From positions 372,001 to 436,000 of the forward strand of contig NZ_CP085081.1 in NCBI RefSeq assembly GCF_023243115.1: DNA of 64,000 nucleotides, in the 5' to 3' direction. The DNA is from Sediminicoccus sp. KRV36 (GTDB lineage: Bacteria; Pseudomonadota; Alphaproteobacteria; Acetobacterales; Acetobacteraceae). A program made the translations under genes and the position numbers. Of the stretch, positions 54,084 to 63,535 are shown piece after piece. Below the pieces are notes generated by a model. It saw only the letters and a list, made by a program, of their open reading frames with translations. It made no database searches and was not told the DNA's origin. Position 1 is the first letter of the stretch. Each line of letters opens with the position of its first letter.

Positions 54084-56144
54084 CTAGACGCTGGCCAGGC
54101 TGCGGATGCGCACCCGCGGGTGGATCTCCGCCTGGGAGAGCACGGCCATGCTCGGCCGGAAGCGTTCCACGATGGCGCGCAGATGCGGGCGCAGCGCGCC
54201 CGAGCAGAGCAGCGCCGGATGCTCACCCTGTGCCGCCTGCGCATCCAGCACGTCGCGCAGCCGCTGCATGAAGGCCTGCAGGCGGGCGGGCTCCATGGCC
54301 AATTGCCGGTCCTCGGGCGGACCGGCCAGGCATTCGGTGAAGGCTACCTCCCATTCGGGCGAGAGCATGATGATGGGCACATAGCCCTGTGCCCCGCGCG
54401 ACGCCTCGGAGAGTTGCCGGCTCAACCGCATCCGCACGATGCCGAGCATTTGCGGGAGCGAACGCATATTGGCCGCCGCCGCCTCCTGCAGGCCTTCCAG
54501 GATGGTCGGCAGGTCGCGGATGGAGACGCGCTCGGCCAGGAGAGCCTGGAGCAGGCGTTGCAGCAGGCCGATGCTCACCTGGCTCGGGATCAGATCCTGC
54601 ACCAGCTTCTGCTGTTCGCGCGGCAGTTCATCCAGCAGCTTCACCGTCTCGCTGTAGGAGAGCAGCTCGCTCATGTTTTCGCGCACCACCTCGGTCAGAT
54701 GCGTGGCCAGCACGCCGGCGCAATCCACCACGGTGCAGCCACGCGCCAGCGCCTCCTCGCGCAGGGTTTCCTCGATCCAGAGCGCCGGGAGCCCAAAGGC
54801 CGGCTCGCTGGTTTTTTCGCCCGGCAGATCGGGCAGGCCGCCTTCGGGGTTGATGGCCAGGTGCAGGGGCGGCCGCAGCGTGCCGCGCGCGGCCTCGATC
54901 TCCTTGACGCGCAGGATGTAGGTGTCCGGCGCCAGGTCCAGATTGTCCTGGATGCGGACGGAGGGCAGGACGAAGCCCATCTCCTGCGCGATGGAGCGGC
55001 GCAGCCCGCGAATCTGCTCGGTCAGGCGCGGCGCCTCACCCGAGGCAAGGGCGAGCAGGCCATAGCCCAGTTCGAGCCGCAGCAGATCCATCCGCAGCGC
55101 CTCCGAGACGGCGGGCTCGGTCGGCAGCTGGGGTGGTTCCTCCGGCAGGACCGGCTCCGCCAGGCTGGCCTTGCGCTGCAACCAGGCGGCAGCGCCGGTG
55201 GCGCCGGCGATGGCCAGGAAGGGCAGCATCGGCATGCCCGGCATGGCCCCCATGACCACCGAGGAGCCGGAGGCGATGGCGAGCGGCTTCCAGCCGGTCA
55301 ATTCGCGCGCCATGATCTGGTCAGCCTGCTCATCCCGCGCCGCCTTGGTGACGACGATGGCGGCGGCAACGCTGACCAGCAGGGCCGGAATCTGGCCCAC
55401 CAACCCATCGCCCACGGTCAGGATGGAATAGGTTTCCACCGCGTCGCCGAAGCTCAGCCCGTGGCGCCCGATGCCGATGGCCAGGCCGCCCAGCAGATTG
55501 ATGAAGGTGGAAATCAGCCCGGCGATGGCATCGCCCTTCACGAATTTCGAGGCACCATCCATGGCGCCGTGAAAGCCGCTTTCCTCCTGGAGTTCGCGGC
55601 GGCGCTGGCGTGCCTGGTTCTCGTCGATCGTGCCGGCGGAGAGGTCGGCGTCGATCGCCATCTGCTTGCCGGGCATGGCGTCCAGGTGGAAGCGCGCGGC
55701 GACTTCTGCAATGCGGCCAGCACCCTTGGAGACGACGACGTGGTTCACGATGAGCAGGATGGCAAAGACGATCATCCCCACCAGGATATCGCCGCTCATC
55801 AGGAAATTGCCGAAGGCCGCGATCACGCCGCCCGCCGCCTGTGGCCCCTCATGCCCATTGGCGAGGATGGCGCGCGTGGTGGCGACATTGAGGCCCAGCC
55901 GGAACAGCGTGGTGATCAGCAGCAATTGCGGGAAGGACTGGAAATCCAGCGGCCGCGTCAGCAGCAGCGCCACCATGAGCATCAGCACGGAGGCGACGAT
56001 GTTCAGCGCCAGCGCCGCATCCAGCAGCACGGCCGGCAAGGGCACGATCAGGATGATCATGACCAGCACGACGCCCGCCACCAGCACAGCCTCGGAGGAG
56101 AGGCGCAGATGGCGCAGCCAGGGGGGGATGCTGAGGCTGTTCAC
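54084..56144 (-). CDS. flhA: Flagellar biosynthesis export protein FlhA
   Basis: A 686-residue protein of the type III export gate. Eight helices fill the first 330 residues, with the FHIPEP-like block VAARFHLDAMPGKQMAIDADLSAG near 145. The cytosolic nonamer-ring domain (330-686) follows with ILRVKEIEAARG and the NHLxEV-like THLTEVVRENMSELLSYSET. The GTG at 56144 overlaps the flbD stop as GTGA and is preferred over an in-frame TTG four codons upstream. Confidence 0.96.
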   Translation of the reverse strand: MNSLSIPPWLRHLRLSSEAVLVAGVVLVMIILIVPLPAVLLDAALALNIVASVLMLMVALLLTRPLDFQSFPQLLLITTLFRLGLNVATTRAILANGHEGPQAAGGVIAAFGNFLMSGDILVGMIVFAILLIVNHVVVSKGAGRIAEVAARFHLDAMPGKQMAIDADLSAGTIDENQARQRRRELQEESGFHGAMDGASKFVKGDAIAGLISTFINLLGGLAIGIGRHGLSFGDAVETYSILTVGDGLVGQIPALLVSVAAAIVVTKAARDEQADQIMARELTGWKPLAIASGSSVVMGAMPGMPMLPFLAIAGATGAAAWLQRKASLAEPVLPEEPPQLPTEPAVSEALRMDLLRLELGYGLLALASGEAPRLTEQIRGLRRSIAQEMGFVLPSVRIQDNLDLAPDTYILRVKEIEAARGTLRPPLHLAINPEGGLPDLPGEKTSEPAFGLPALWIEETLREEALARGCTVVDCAGVLATHLTEVVRENMSELLSYSETVKLLDELPREQQKLVQDLIPSQVSIGLLQRLLQALLAERVSIRDLPTILEGLQEAAAANMRSLPQMLGIVRMRLSRQLSEASRGAQGYVPIIMLSPEWEVAFTECLAGPPEDRQLAMEPARLQAFMQRLRDVLDAQAAQGEHPALLCSGALRPHLRAIVERFRPSMAVLSQAEIHPRVRIRSLASV

Positions 56145-57529
56145 GCGACGCGCCAACTATCCGGCAGCTGCCCCGGCGCCAGCGGGACATTCACGCCCTG
56201 GCCGCGATATTCGGCGAGCTTGTTGCGCAGCGTGCGGATGGAGATGCCCAGGATTTCCGCCGCCCGTGTGCGATTACCCAGGCACCGGCCCAGGGTCTCC
56301 AGGATGAGTTCGCGCTCCACCTCCTCCATGCGGCGGCCCACCAGCGCGGCGATGGGATGGGCGGCCGGCGGATGGAGCGGCGCTGGTGCCGCCGCTGGCC
56401 CGATGGCCAGGCTTTCGGGGCTTGCTTCCGGCCCACCGCCAAGCTCGATGGCGTCCGTGCCGATCTCATGCCCGGAGGCGAGCAGCACGGCGCGGTGCAG
56501 GGCATTTTCCAACTCCCGCACATTGCCGGGCCAGGGGTGTGCCATGAGCCGCGCGGCGGCGGCGGGCGCCAATCGCCGCGCGGGCAGGCCATTGGCGGTC
56601 GCGTAGCGTTCGGCGAAATGCTCGGCGAGCGGGAGGATGTCCTCGCTGCGCTCGCGCAGGGGGGGGATGCGCAGCTGCACCACATTCAGGCGGAAATAGA
56701 GATCCTCGCGGAAGCGCCCGGCGCGCACTTCGGCCTGCAGGTCGCGGTTGGTAGCAGCCAGGATGCGCACATCCACCTTCACTGGCTGCGTGCCGCCGAG
56801 CTTGTCCACCTCGCGCTCCTGGATGGCGCGCAGCAGCTTGGATTGCAGGCGCAGTTCCATCTCGCCGATCTCGTCCAGCAGCAACGTGCCGCGCTCGGCC
56901 TGCTCGAATTTTCCCTTGCGCGCGGCGACCGCGCCACTGAAGGCGCCGCGCTCATGGCCGAACAATTCGCTTTCCAGCAGCGCCTCGGGCAGGGCCGCGC
57001 AGTTGAGGGCCACGAAGGGGCCGCGCGCGCGCCTGGACGCCGTATGGATGTGCCGCGCCAGCACCTCCTTGCCGGTGCCGCTCTCACCGGTGATCAGCAC
57101 CGAGGCTTCGGCCCGCGCCAATTGCTCGGCGCGGGCCAGCAGCGCGCGCATCACCGGATCCCGGCAGACCGGCGCGTCATGCGCCGCCGTGACCGCCTCC
57201 AGCATGGCGGCGATCAGCTCGGCCTCGGGCGGCAGCGGCAGGAATTCCCGCGCGCCGGCCCGAATGGCGCGCAGCACCGCATCGGCATCGGCATTGCGCC
57301 CGCAGGCGATAAGGGGGGTGGCGATGCGCTCCTCCGCCAGACGCTCCAGCAGCCAGGGCAGATCATGCGCGGCATCGGCCAGGATCAGGTCGGCGCCCGC
57401 GCCACGCAGCCTTTCGAGGCCGGCCGTCACCCCCTCCACCTGGGTCAGTTGCGCGCCGCGGGCGCAAGCGATCCGCGCCGCATGCCCCAATTCGCCTGAG
57501 AGCGAGCCGATGATCAGCAGCCGCGTCAT
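56141..57529 (-). CDS. flbD: Sigma-54-dependent flagellar regulator FlbD
   Basis: A 462-residue activator: a degenerate receiver-like domain (1-115), an AAA+ sigma-54 domain (120-360; Walker A GESGTGKE at 148-155, Walker B TLLLDEIGEM near 215) and a Fis-type HTH (about 415-445, NRTRAAEILGISIRTLRNKL). The sigma-54 contact loop reads GAFSGA rather than GAFTGA. FlbD switches on late flagellar genes in Caulobacter-type hierarchies. Both ends overlap neighbours (fliN stop and flhA start). Confidence 0.93.
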   Translation of the reverse strand: MTRLLIIGSLSGELGHAARIACARGAQLTQVEGVTAGLERLRGAGADLILADAAHDLPWLLERLAEERIATPLIACGRNADADAVLRAIRAGAREFLPLPPEAELIAAMLEAVTAAHDAPVCRDPVMRALLARAEQLARAEASVLITGESGTGKEVLARHIHTASRRARGPFVALNCAALPEALLESELFGHERGAFSGAVAARKGKFEQAERGTLLLDEIGEMELRLQSKLLRAIQEREVDKLGGTQPVKVDVRILAATNRDLQAEVRAGRFREDLYFRLNVVQLRIPPLRERSEDILPLAEHFAERYATANGLPARRLAPAAAARLMAHPWPGNVRELENALHRAVLLASGHEIGTDAIELGGGPEASPESLAIGPAAAPAPLHPPAAHPIAALVGRRMEEVERELILETLGRCLGNRTRAAEILGISIRTLRNKLAEYRGQGVNVPLAPGQLPDSWRVA

Positions 57530-57852
57530 ATCCCGCGATCCGCCTTGACGATTTCCGTCATGGTGATGCCAAGGCGGTTATCCTCCACCATCACCACCTC
57601 GCCGCGCGCGACCAGGCGGTTATTGACGTAGATATCCACCGCCTCGCCCAGCTTGCGGTCCAGCTCCACCACGGCGCCACGGCCGAGCTTGAGCAGCTGG
57701 CTCACCTGCATCGTGGCACGTCCCAGCACGGCGCTGACCTGCACGGGAATGTCATAGACCGCCTCCAGGTCACGCGGCAGGCTGGCCGCGCGCTCGCCGC
57801 CCAGCGGCGTGCCGGGTGTCGCCGGTTCGAAATCATCCGTGGCGTCGCTCAT
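57526..57852 (-). CDS. fliN: Flagellar motor switch protein FliN
   Basis: A 108-residue C-ring protein. The SpoA/surface-presentation domain fills residues 30-105: LEAVYDIPVQVSAVLGRATMQVSQLLKLGRG, then ELDRKLGEAVDIYVNNRLVARGEVVMVEDNRLGITMTEI. AGGAGG precedes the ATG by 6 nt. It lies 24 bases after fliG, and the gene expected between them (flbE/fliH) is absent. Confidence 0.96.
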   Translation of the reverse strand: MSDATDDFEPATPGTPLGGERAASLPRDLEAVYDIPVQVSAVLGRATMQVSQLLKLGRGAVVELDRKLGEAVDIYVNNRLVARGEVVMVEDNRLGITMTEIVKADRGI

Positions 57853-57876
57853 GCGGCCTCCTGCCGAGTGTCATGG

Positions 57877-58881
57877 TCATTCAACGAGCTGGTCATCCTT
57901 GCCCTCCGAAAGCTGGATCTGCCCCTGGGCGGCGAGGTCCTTCGCGGCGGCGACGACGGCCGCCTGCGCCTCATCCACATCCTTCAGCCGCACCGGGCCG
58001 AGGGCGGTGATGTCATCGCGCAGCAGCTTGGCGGCACGCTCGGTCATGTTGCGGAAGAAGAGGTCCCGCATCTCCTCGGCCGCGCCCTTCAGCGCGAGGG
58101 TGAGGCGTTCCTTCTCGACCGAGCGCAGCAGCGTCTGCAGCCCGGCCGGATCGAGGCGCTTGAGGTCATCGAAGGTGAACATCAGCGCGCGGATACGCTC
58201 GGCCGATTCGAAGTTGCGCTCTTCCAGCGCGGCCATGATGCGGCTCTCGGCCTGGCGATCCAGGCCGTTGAAGATATCGGCCATCATCTCATGCGCGTCC
58301 CGCCGCGTGGAGCGTGCGAGGTTCGACATGAACTCCATCTTGAGCGTGCGCTCGACGCCTTCCAGCGCCTCCTTCTGCACATTGTCGATGCGCAGCATCC
58401 GCATCACGACCTCCATGGCGAAGCCATCGGGCAGCAGGGAGAGGACGCGCGCCGCGTGATCGGGCTTCACCTTGGTCAGCACGACGGCGACGGTCTGCGG
58501 GTATTCATTCTTCAGGTAGTTCGCCAGCACCGTCTCATTCACATTGCCGAGCTTGTCGAAGATGGTGCGGCCGGCCGGACCCCGGATTTCCTCCATGATC
58601 TGGTTCACCCTTTCGGGCGGCAGGGTCCGCAGCAGCAGCCGTTCCGTGTTCTCATAGGAGCCGATGAGGCTGCCCGCCTGGCCGATCTGGGCGGCGAATT
58701 CATCGCAGATCGCCGCCACCGTCTCGGCGGAGACCGAGCCGAGCTGGGACATGGCGTGGGAGAGGTCGCGGATTTCATCCTCATGCAGCCGGGCGAAGAA
58801 GCGCGTGGCATGCTCCTCGCCCAGGGCGAGCATCAGGATCGCGGCCTTCTGCGTTCCGCGCAGCTTGGTCCGGGCGCTCAC
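57877..58881 (-). CDS. fliG: Flagellar motor switch protein FliG
   Basis: A 334-residue rotor protein. N-terminal FliF-binding domain ([26 protein letters not shown]), middle domain with the EHPQT-type motif read as [10 protein letters not shown] near 128, and the C-terminal torque domain with [20 protein letters not shown] and its conserved charged residues. The start is GTG, overlapping the fliF stop as GTGA. Confidence 0.97.
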   Translation of the reverse strand: MSARTKLRGTQKAAILMLALGEEHATRFFARLHEDEIRDLSHAMSQLGSVSAETVAAICDEFAAQIGQAGSLIGSYENTERLLLRTLPPERVNQIMEEIRGPAGRTIFDKLGNVNETVLANYLKNEYPQTVAVVLTKVKPDHAARVLSLLPDGFAMEVVMRMLRIDNVQKEALEGVERTLKMEFMSNLARSTRRDAHEMMADIFNGLDRQAESRIMAALEERNFESAERIRALMFTFDDLKRLDPAGLQTLLRSVEKERLTLALKGAAEEMRDLFFRNMTERAAKLLRDDITALGPVRLKDVDEAQAAVVAAAKDLAAQGQIQLSEGKDDQLVE

Positions 58882-60545
58882 GCCTCTTCCTCCGGCGCCA
58901 GCCAGCGGCGCACGGCCGCCAGCGCCTCTTCCGGGTGGCTGTCCACCAGCGAGGTGATGCGGCTGATATAGGAGGCCCGCAATTGCCCCTGGACATGGGC
59001 CAGATGGACCATGGCTTCATCATCGGCGCCATCCTGGCCGGCCAGGAGACCGGCGGGGCGTTCCCCGCCCGGCAGGCTGGGATCGCCGGGCTGACCCGGG
59101 ATGGCGGCCTGATCGCCGCCACCCTCCAGCGCCGCGCCACCCATGCCCGCCAGGGCGGGCGTCGGGTTGAGCGAGAGCGAAAGCTTGCGGGCCACCGGGC
59201 GGGCCACCAGCAGCAGCGTCAGCAGGATCAGCAGGCCAATCACCGCCGTTTCCAGCAGCCGTGCCAGCACCGCCGGCGGGATATCCAGGCCGAGCGGCCC
59301 GGTTTCGCGCGAACCATCGCCGGGCTCGGCGAAGGGCATGGAAACGACTTCGACCCGGTCTCCGCGCGGCTCGCTGAAACCCACGGCGTTGCGCACCAGG
59401 GCCGCGATGCGGGCCAGCTCCTCGGGCGTGCGCTCGCGCCTGGTTGCGGAGCCGTCGGGGCGCGTCTCGGTCACGCCATCCACCAGGACGGCGACGGTCA
59501 GGCGCCGGGTGACGGGATGCTCGCGCAGGACGTTGCGGATGGTGCGGCCGATCTCGAAATTGGAGGTCTCCTCCTGGCGGCTCTCCTGGTTGCCGCCGCC
59601 GCCCGATGCGGCTTCCGCGCCCGGCAGGTTGTTCGCCACGCCGACGGCAGCGCTATCCAGCGTGCGGCTGGTTTCGTTGCTGGACTGCGTGCTGCGGGCC
59701 ACCTGGTTCTCGGGGTCGAAGCGCTCCTCCCGGGTTTCCACCCGGTCGAAATCCATGTCGAGGGCGACTTCGGCGCGGACGCGGCCGTGGCCCAGCACGC
59801 GCTCCAGCATTTCCTCGACAGCGCGGGAGAGGCGGGCTTCCTGGCCGCGGCGCAACTCCTCCTGGGTCTGGGCACCGGCCGGCCCGCTCAGCGCCTGGCC
59901 GCCGCGCGCCAGCAATTCGCCGCGGCTGTCCACGATGGAGACGTTCTGGGCGCGCAGCCCCGGAACGGCGGTGACGACGAGGTGGAGCACGGATTGCACC
60001 CCCTCCCGATCCAGGCGCTGCGCGCCCTGCATGGTCAGCAGCACGCTGGCCTGGGCTTCCGCCCGCTCGCGCGAGAAGGCCTCGCGGCGGGGCAGTACCA
60101 GATGGACGCGGGCGGCGCGCACGCCGCTCAGGCCGCGGATGCTGCGCGCCAGCTCACCCTCCATGGCGCGCAGGCGGTTCATCTCCTGCTGGAACGGCGT
60201 GGTGGTCAGGCTCTCATTGCGGTCGAACAGCTCATTGCCGATGGAGCCGCCGGCCGGCAGCCCCTCGCGGGCGAGGGAAAGGCGCAGCCGTGGCACATCC
60301 TCGGCCGGCACCAGCACCTGCATGCCGCCCGCCGCCAGCCGGTAGGGCACGCGCTGACGCTCCAGCGCGGCCACCACCGCACCCGCATCGCGGCTTTCGA
60401 GCTCCCCATACAGCAGGCCCATCGCCGGGGTGCCCGCACGCATCACCAGGAAGATGATCAGGCCGAGAACGCCGATGGCCGTGCCCGCCAGGGCCAGCAT
60501 CTGGATCCGGCCCAGCCCGCGCAGCTGTGCGATCAGATCCTGCAT
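58878..60545 (-). CDS. fliF: Flagellar MS-ring protein FliF
   Basis: A 555-residue protein with two membrane helices (about 18-38 and 445-468) flanking the ring-building periplasmic domains. Recognisable: [28 protein letters not shown] near 45, [36 protein letters not shown] near 120 and a C-terminal FliG-binding tail. The open frame extends upstream; the ATG ([15 protein letters not shown]) gives family length. It is the first gene of the minus-strand flagellar operon; its promoter lies in the 163 bases shared with ctaG. Confidence 0.96.
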   Translation of the reverse strand: MQDLIAQLRGLGRIQMLALAGTAIGVLGLIIFLVMRAGTPAMGLLYGELESRDAGAVVAALERQRVPYRLAAGGMQVLVPAEDVPRLRLSLAREGLPAGGSIGNELFDRNESLTTTPFQQEMNRLRAMEGELARSIRGLSGVRAARVHLVLPRREAFSRERAEAQASVLLTMQGAQRLDREGVQSVLHLVVTAVPGLRAQNVSIVDSRGELLARGGQALSGPAGAQTQEELRRGQEARLSRAVEEMLERVLGHGRVRAEVALDMDFDRVETREERFDPENQVARSTQSSNETSRTLDSAAVGVANNLPGAEAASGGGGNQESRQEETSNFEIGRTIRNVLREHPVTRRLTVAVLVDGVTETRPDGSATRRERTPEELARIAALVRNAVGFSEPRGDRVEVVSMPFAEPGDGSRETGPLGLDIPPAVLARLLETAVIGLLILLTLLLVARPVARKLSLSLNPTPALAGMGGAALEGGGDQAAIPGQPGDPSLPGGERPAGLLAGQDGADDEAMVHLAHVQGQLRASYISRITSLVDSHPEEALAAVRRWLAPEEEA

Positions 60546-60708
60546 GGCACCATCCGGCACGGCGCGCTGCAACAAGACATCCAAATCTCCCGGGGGCCCA
60601 TCCTGCGCCCTGGGCAGAAAGTGCCGCATGCCGCGTTGCGAAAGGCTTAACGCGGCGACACCCGGCCAGAGGCTTGCGTCCCTCCGCCCGAGGGGCCAGA
60701 TCACCGGC

Positions 60709-61308
60709 ATGACGCCGCAAGAGGTCCTCGCCCGGAAAAATCGCCGCATCGGCTTCGCGGCCTTCGGCTTTGTCGCGCTGATGGTGGGGGTCAGCTTCGC
60801 CGCCGTGCCGCTATATGACCTGTTCTGCCGTGCCACGGGCTTTGGCGGCACGCCGATGATCGGCCAGGCCGCGCCGGTGGCACCTGGCACCGCCACCGTC
60901 ACGGTGCGGTTCAACGCCCAGACGCAGCCGAACCTGCCCTGGCGCTTCGAGGCGCAGCAGCCCTCCGTGCAGTTGCGCGTGGGGGAGGAGGCGCTGGCCT
61001 TCTACGTGGCGCGCAACCTGGGCGCGACGCCGGTCACGGGCATCTCGACCTATAATGTGACGCCGGATGTGGCCGCGAAATACTTCCACAAGACGGCCTG
61101 CTTCTGCTTCGAGGAACAGACGCTGGAGCCCGGCCAGTCGGTGGACATGCCGCTCGCCTTCTGGGTGGATCCGCGAATCGCCGAGGACCCGGCGACGCGC
61201 GGCATCCGCACCATCAGCATCAATTATACCTTCTTCCGCAGCCTGAATGACGCGGAGCGCGCGGGCGCCCTGGCCAATGCGGGGCCGCATGTGGGCCGGC
61301 CGCGCTAG
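60709..61308 (+). CDS. ctaG: Cytochrome c oxidase assembly protein CtaG/Cox11
   Basis: A 199-residue copper chaperone that delivers CuB to aa3-type oxidase. One N-terminal helix (IGFAAFGFVALMVGVSFAAVPLYDLFC) leads to a periplasmic Ig-like domain with copper ligands in KYFHKTACFCFEEQTL (near 122-137). The open frame starts upstream but the family start is MTPQEVLARKNRR. coxC follows after 149 bases; coxA and coxB are not in the window. Confidence 0.95.
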   Translation: MTPQEVLARKNRRIGFAAFGFVALMVGVSFAAVPLYDLFCRATGFGGTPMIGQAAPVAPGTATVTVRFNAQTQPNLPWRFEAQQPSVQLRVGEEALAFYVARNLGATPVTGISTYNVTPDVAAKYFHKTACFCFEEQTLEPGQSVDMPLAFWVDPRIAEDPATRGIRTISINYTFFRSLNDAERAGALANAGPHVGRPR

Positions 61309-61457
61309 CGGATCCATGCCGGCCCATCGCTGAACGCCGATGGCGGATCGCCCGGTTCTGGCTGGCCACCCTTGATCACGGGGCCGTTTTCCGGGATTGT
61401 GCGCCGCAACGCCCCGGCGCCCTCTCGGCCCCCGGGGGATCAATCGCAGGACGAGTG

Positions 61458-62291
61458 ATGGCCAGCAACGCCGAGGGCGCGAGCCCCTACAAGCACCCAT
61501 ACCACCTGGTCGAGCCGTCTTTCTGGCCGATCCTGGCCGCTTTCGCCGCCGGTACCATGCTGCTTGGCATCATCGTGCTGGCGCATGGCGGCGGAAACTG
61601 GGTGTTGGCGCTGGGTGGCACCAGCGTCCTGGTCTGCATGTTCGGCTGGTGGCGCGATGTGCTGAAGGAGAGCCGGACGGCCGGGCTGCATACCCCGGTG
61701 GTGCGCCTGGGTCTGCGTTACGGCATGATCCTTTTCATCGCCTCCGAGGTCATGTTCTTCGTGGCCTTCTTCTGGGCCTATTTCCACTTCGCACTCTATC
61801 CGGACCATGTCTCCGGCGCCGCCACCGCGATCTGGCCGCCGGCTGGCGTCAAGACCTTTGACCCCTGGGGCCTGCCCTTCCTGAATACCATGATCCTGCT
61901 GCTCTCGGGCTGCACGGTGACCTGGGCACATCACGCGCTGCTGGAGAATGATCGCAAGAACCTGATCATCGGCCTCGCGCTGACGGTGGTGCTCGGCATG
62001 GCCTTCACCGGGCTTCAGGCCTGGGAATACAGCATGGCGCCCTTCGCCTTTACCGGCGGCGTCTACCCTTCGGTGTTCTTCCTGGCGACGGGTTTCCACG
62101 GGTTCCACGTCATCGTCGGCACCATTTTCCTGGCTGTCTGCCTGTTCCGCGCCATGGCCGGGCAATTCACGCCGGAACGGCATTTCGGCTTCGAGGCCGC
62201 CGCCTGGTACTGGCATTTCGTGGACGTGGTGTGGCTCTTCCTCTTCGTGTCGATCTATGTCGCCGGCGCAGGCGAGATCGCCCATCACTGA
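61458..62291 (+). CDS. coxC: Cytochrome c oxidase subunit III CoxC (CtaE)
   Basis: A 277-residue protein with seven helices: HPYHLVEPSFWPILAAFAAGTMLLG, the conserved SEVMFFVAFFWAYFHFALYP near 97, ATGFHGFHVIVGTIFLAVCLFR near 215 and WYWHFVDVVWLFLFVSIYVAG at the end. The ATG has AGGA 7 nt upstream; a GTG directly precedes it. Part of the aa3-type oxidase with ctaG. Confidence 0.96.
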   Translation: MASNAEGASPYKHPYHLVEPSFWPILAAFAAGTMLLGIIVLAHGGGNWVLALGGTSVLVCMFGWWRDVLKESRTAGLHTPVVRLGLRYGMILFIASEVMFFVAFFWAYFHFALYPDHVSGAATAIWPPAGVKTFDPWGLPFLNTMILLLSGCTVTWAHHALLENDRKNLIIGLALTVVLGMAFTGLQAWEYSMAPFAFTGGVYPSVFFLATGFHGFHVIVGTIFLAVCLFRAMAGQFTPERHFGFEAAAWYWHFVDVVWLFLFVSIYVAGAGEIAHH

Positions 62292-62437
62292 AGCTTGCGT
62301 GGCGGCCTTGGGTTAAGGGGGCCGCCCGATCGCCAGGGCATGGGCGGGGAGAGATCCTTCCCTGCTCGCCTTTCTTGCGCTGGCAATGACCGAAATCCTC
62401 CGCTATTCCTACAGCGACGCTCCTGCCAGGAGTGTCC

Positions 62438-63445
62438 ATGGGAGCTGAGATGACTGCCCCAGTCGCTTTGATCATCGGCATCGCGGGTCAGGACGGCACC
62501 AGTCTCGCGCGATTTCTCCTGGCTCGGGGCTATGTCGTGCATGGGGTGAGCCGACGCATCTCGCTGCCGAGCACGGATCACCTCAAGGCCCTTCGCGCAG
62601 GCACAAATCTGCATCTCCATCAGGGTGATCTGACCGAGTTGGGCAGCCTGCTGCGCGTGTTGCAGCGCGCTCAGCCGAACGAGGTTTACAACCTGGCCGG
62701 GCCGAGCCTGCCCCCGTCGAGCATTCCGCACCAGGTGGCTGATCTTGTGGCGCTGGGCACGCAGCGGCTGCTGGACGCTGTCCGCCTGCATGACGCAACG
62801 GGGCGCCTGCGGCTGTTCCAGGCCTCGGGCCATGAGATGTTCGGCAGCGGCGGTGATGCGCCGGTCACTGAAGCGACCGCGCCGCGGCCGGATTCGGCGC
62901 TGGGCGTGGCGCGTCTGCAGGCCCGCTGGATGGTGGCCCAGGCCCGCGAGAGGCATGGGATGCATGCCTCCAGCGGCATCCTTTTTCCGCATGACAGCGC
63001 CCGGAGCGCGCCGCACGCGCTCAGCCAGTACATCCTGCAGGGTGTGGCCGCTTTGGCCGAGGGCAGCGCTGGCCCCGTGCTTCTCGCCGATCTCGATGCA
63101 AAGCGGGATTGGGGGCATCCGCGCGACTATGCCGAGGCGATGTGGCGGATGCTCCAGCAGGAGCAGCCGGGCGATTTCGTCCTGGCCAGCGGCATGGTCC
63201 ATCCCCTGCGGGAGATGGTGCGGCGCGTCTTCGCCCATTTCGGCACGGAACTGGGCTGGCGCGGCGCGGGGCGCCTTGAGGCCGGGCATTGCCAGGCAAC
63301 GGGCCGCCTTCTGGTCCAACTCGATCCTGCGGCACCGGGCGCGCAGACCGCCTTGGGGGACTCGACGAAGGCGCGCGCCGAGTTGGGCTGGCAGCCGAGC
63401 ATCACCCTTGAGGAGGGGCTCGCTGAACTTGTGCGTTCCCGATAG
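62438..63445 (+). CDS. GDP-mannose 4,6-dehydratase-like protein, catalytic residues lost
   Basis: A 335-residue short-chain dehydrogenase-like protein clearly related to Gmd: the NAD loop is IIGIAGQDGTSLARFLLARGY, followed by HQGDLTELGSLLRVLQRAQPNEVYNLAG. The catalytic block that should read A-S-T-S-E-M-Y-G is ASGHEMFG, and the Y-x-x-x-K pair is replaced by SALGVARLQA (Leu and Arg). Only the Glu of the Thr/Glu/Tyr/Lys set remains. An enzymatic role is unlikely unless altered; a binding or regulatory role is possible. AGGAG lies 5 nt before the ATG. Confidence 0.82.
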   Translation: MGAEMTAPVALIIGIAGQDGTSLARFLLARGYVVHGVSRRISLPSTDHLKALRAGTNLHLHQGDLTELGSLLRVLQRAQPNEVYNLAGPSLPPSSIPHQVADLVALGTQRLLDAVRLHDATGRLRLFQASGHEMFGSGGDAPVTEATAPRPDSALGVARLQARWMVAQARERHGMHASSGILFPHDSARSAPHALSQYILQGVAALAEGSAGPVLLADLDAKRDWGHPRDYAEAMWRMLQQEQPGDFVLASGMVHPLREMVRRVFAHFGTELGWRGAGRLEAGHCQATGRLLVQLDPAAPGAQTALGDSTKARAELGWQPSITLEEGLAELVRSR

Positions 63446-63535
63446 GTTTGCCATGCCGGGGGGCGGGGGTGCCATTCCACGTTTTTGCCAGCCATCCCCT
63501 GCCAGGGAGTTCCTCGGCCAGCGAGGGAATGCTTG

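Noticed and set aside
53145..56606. 1153-codon plus-strand frame across flhF, flhA and flbD
   Set aside because: Antisense shadow of three confirmed flagellar genes.
60546..60708. Sigma-54 promoter upstream of fliF
   Set aside because: No GG-N10-GC pair in a proper TGGCAC/TTGC context was found.
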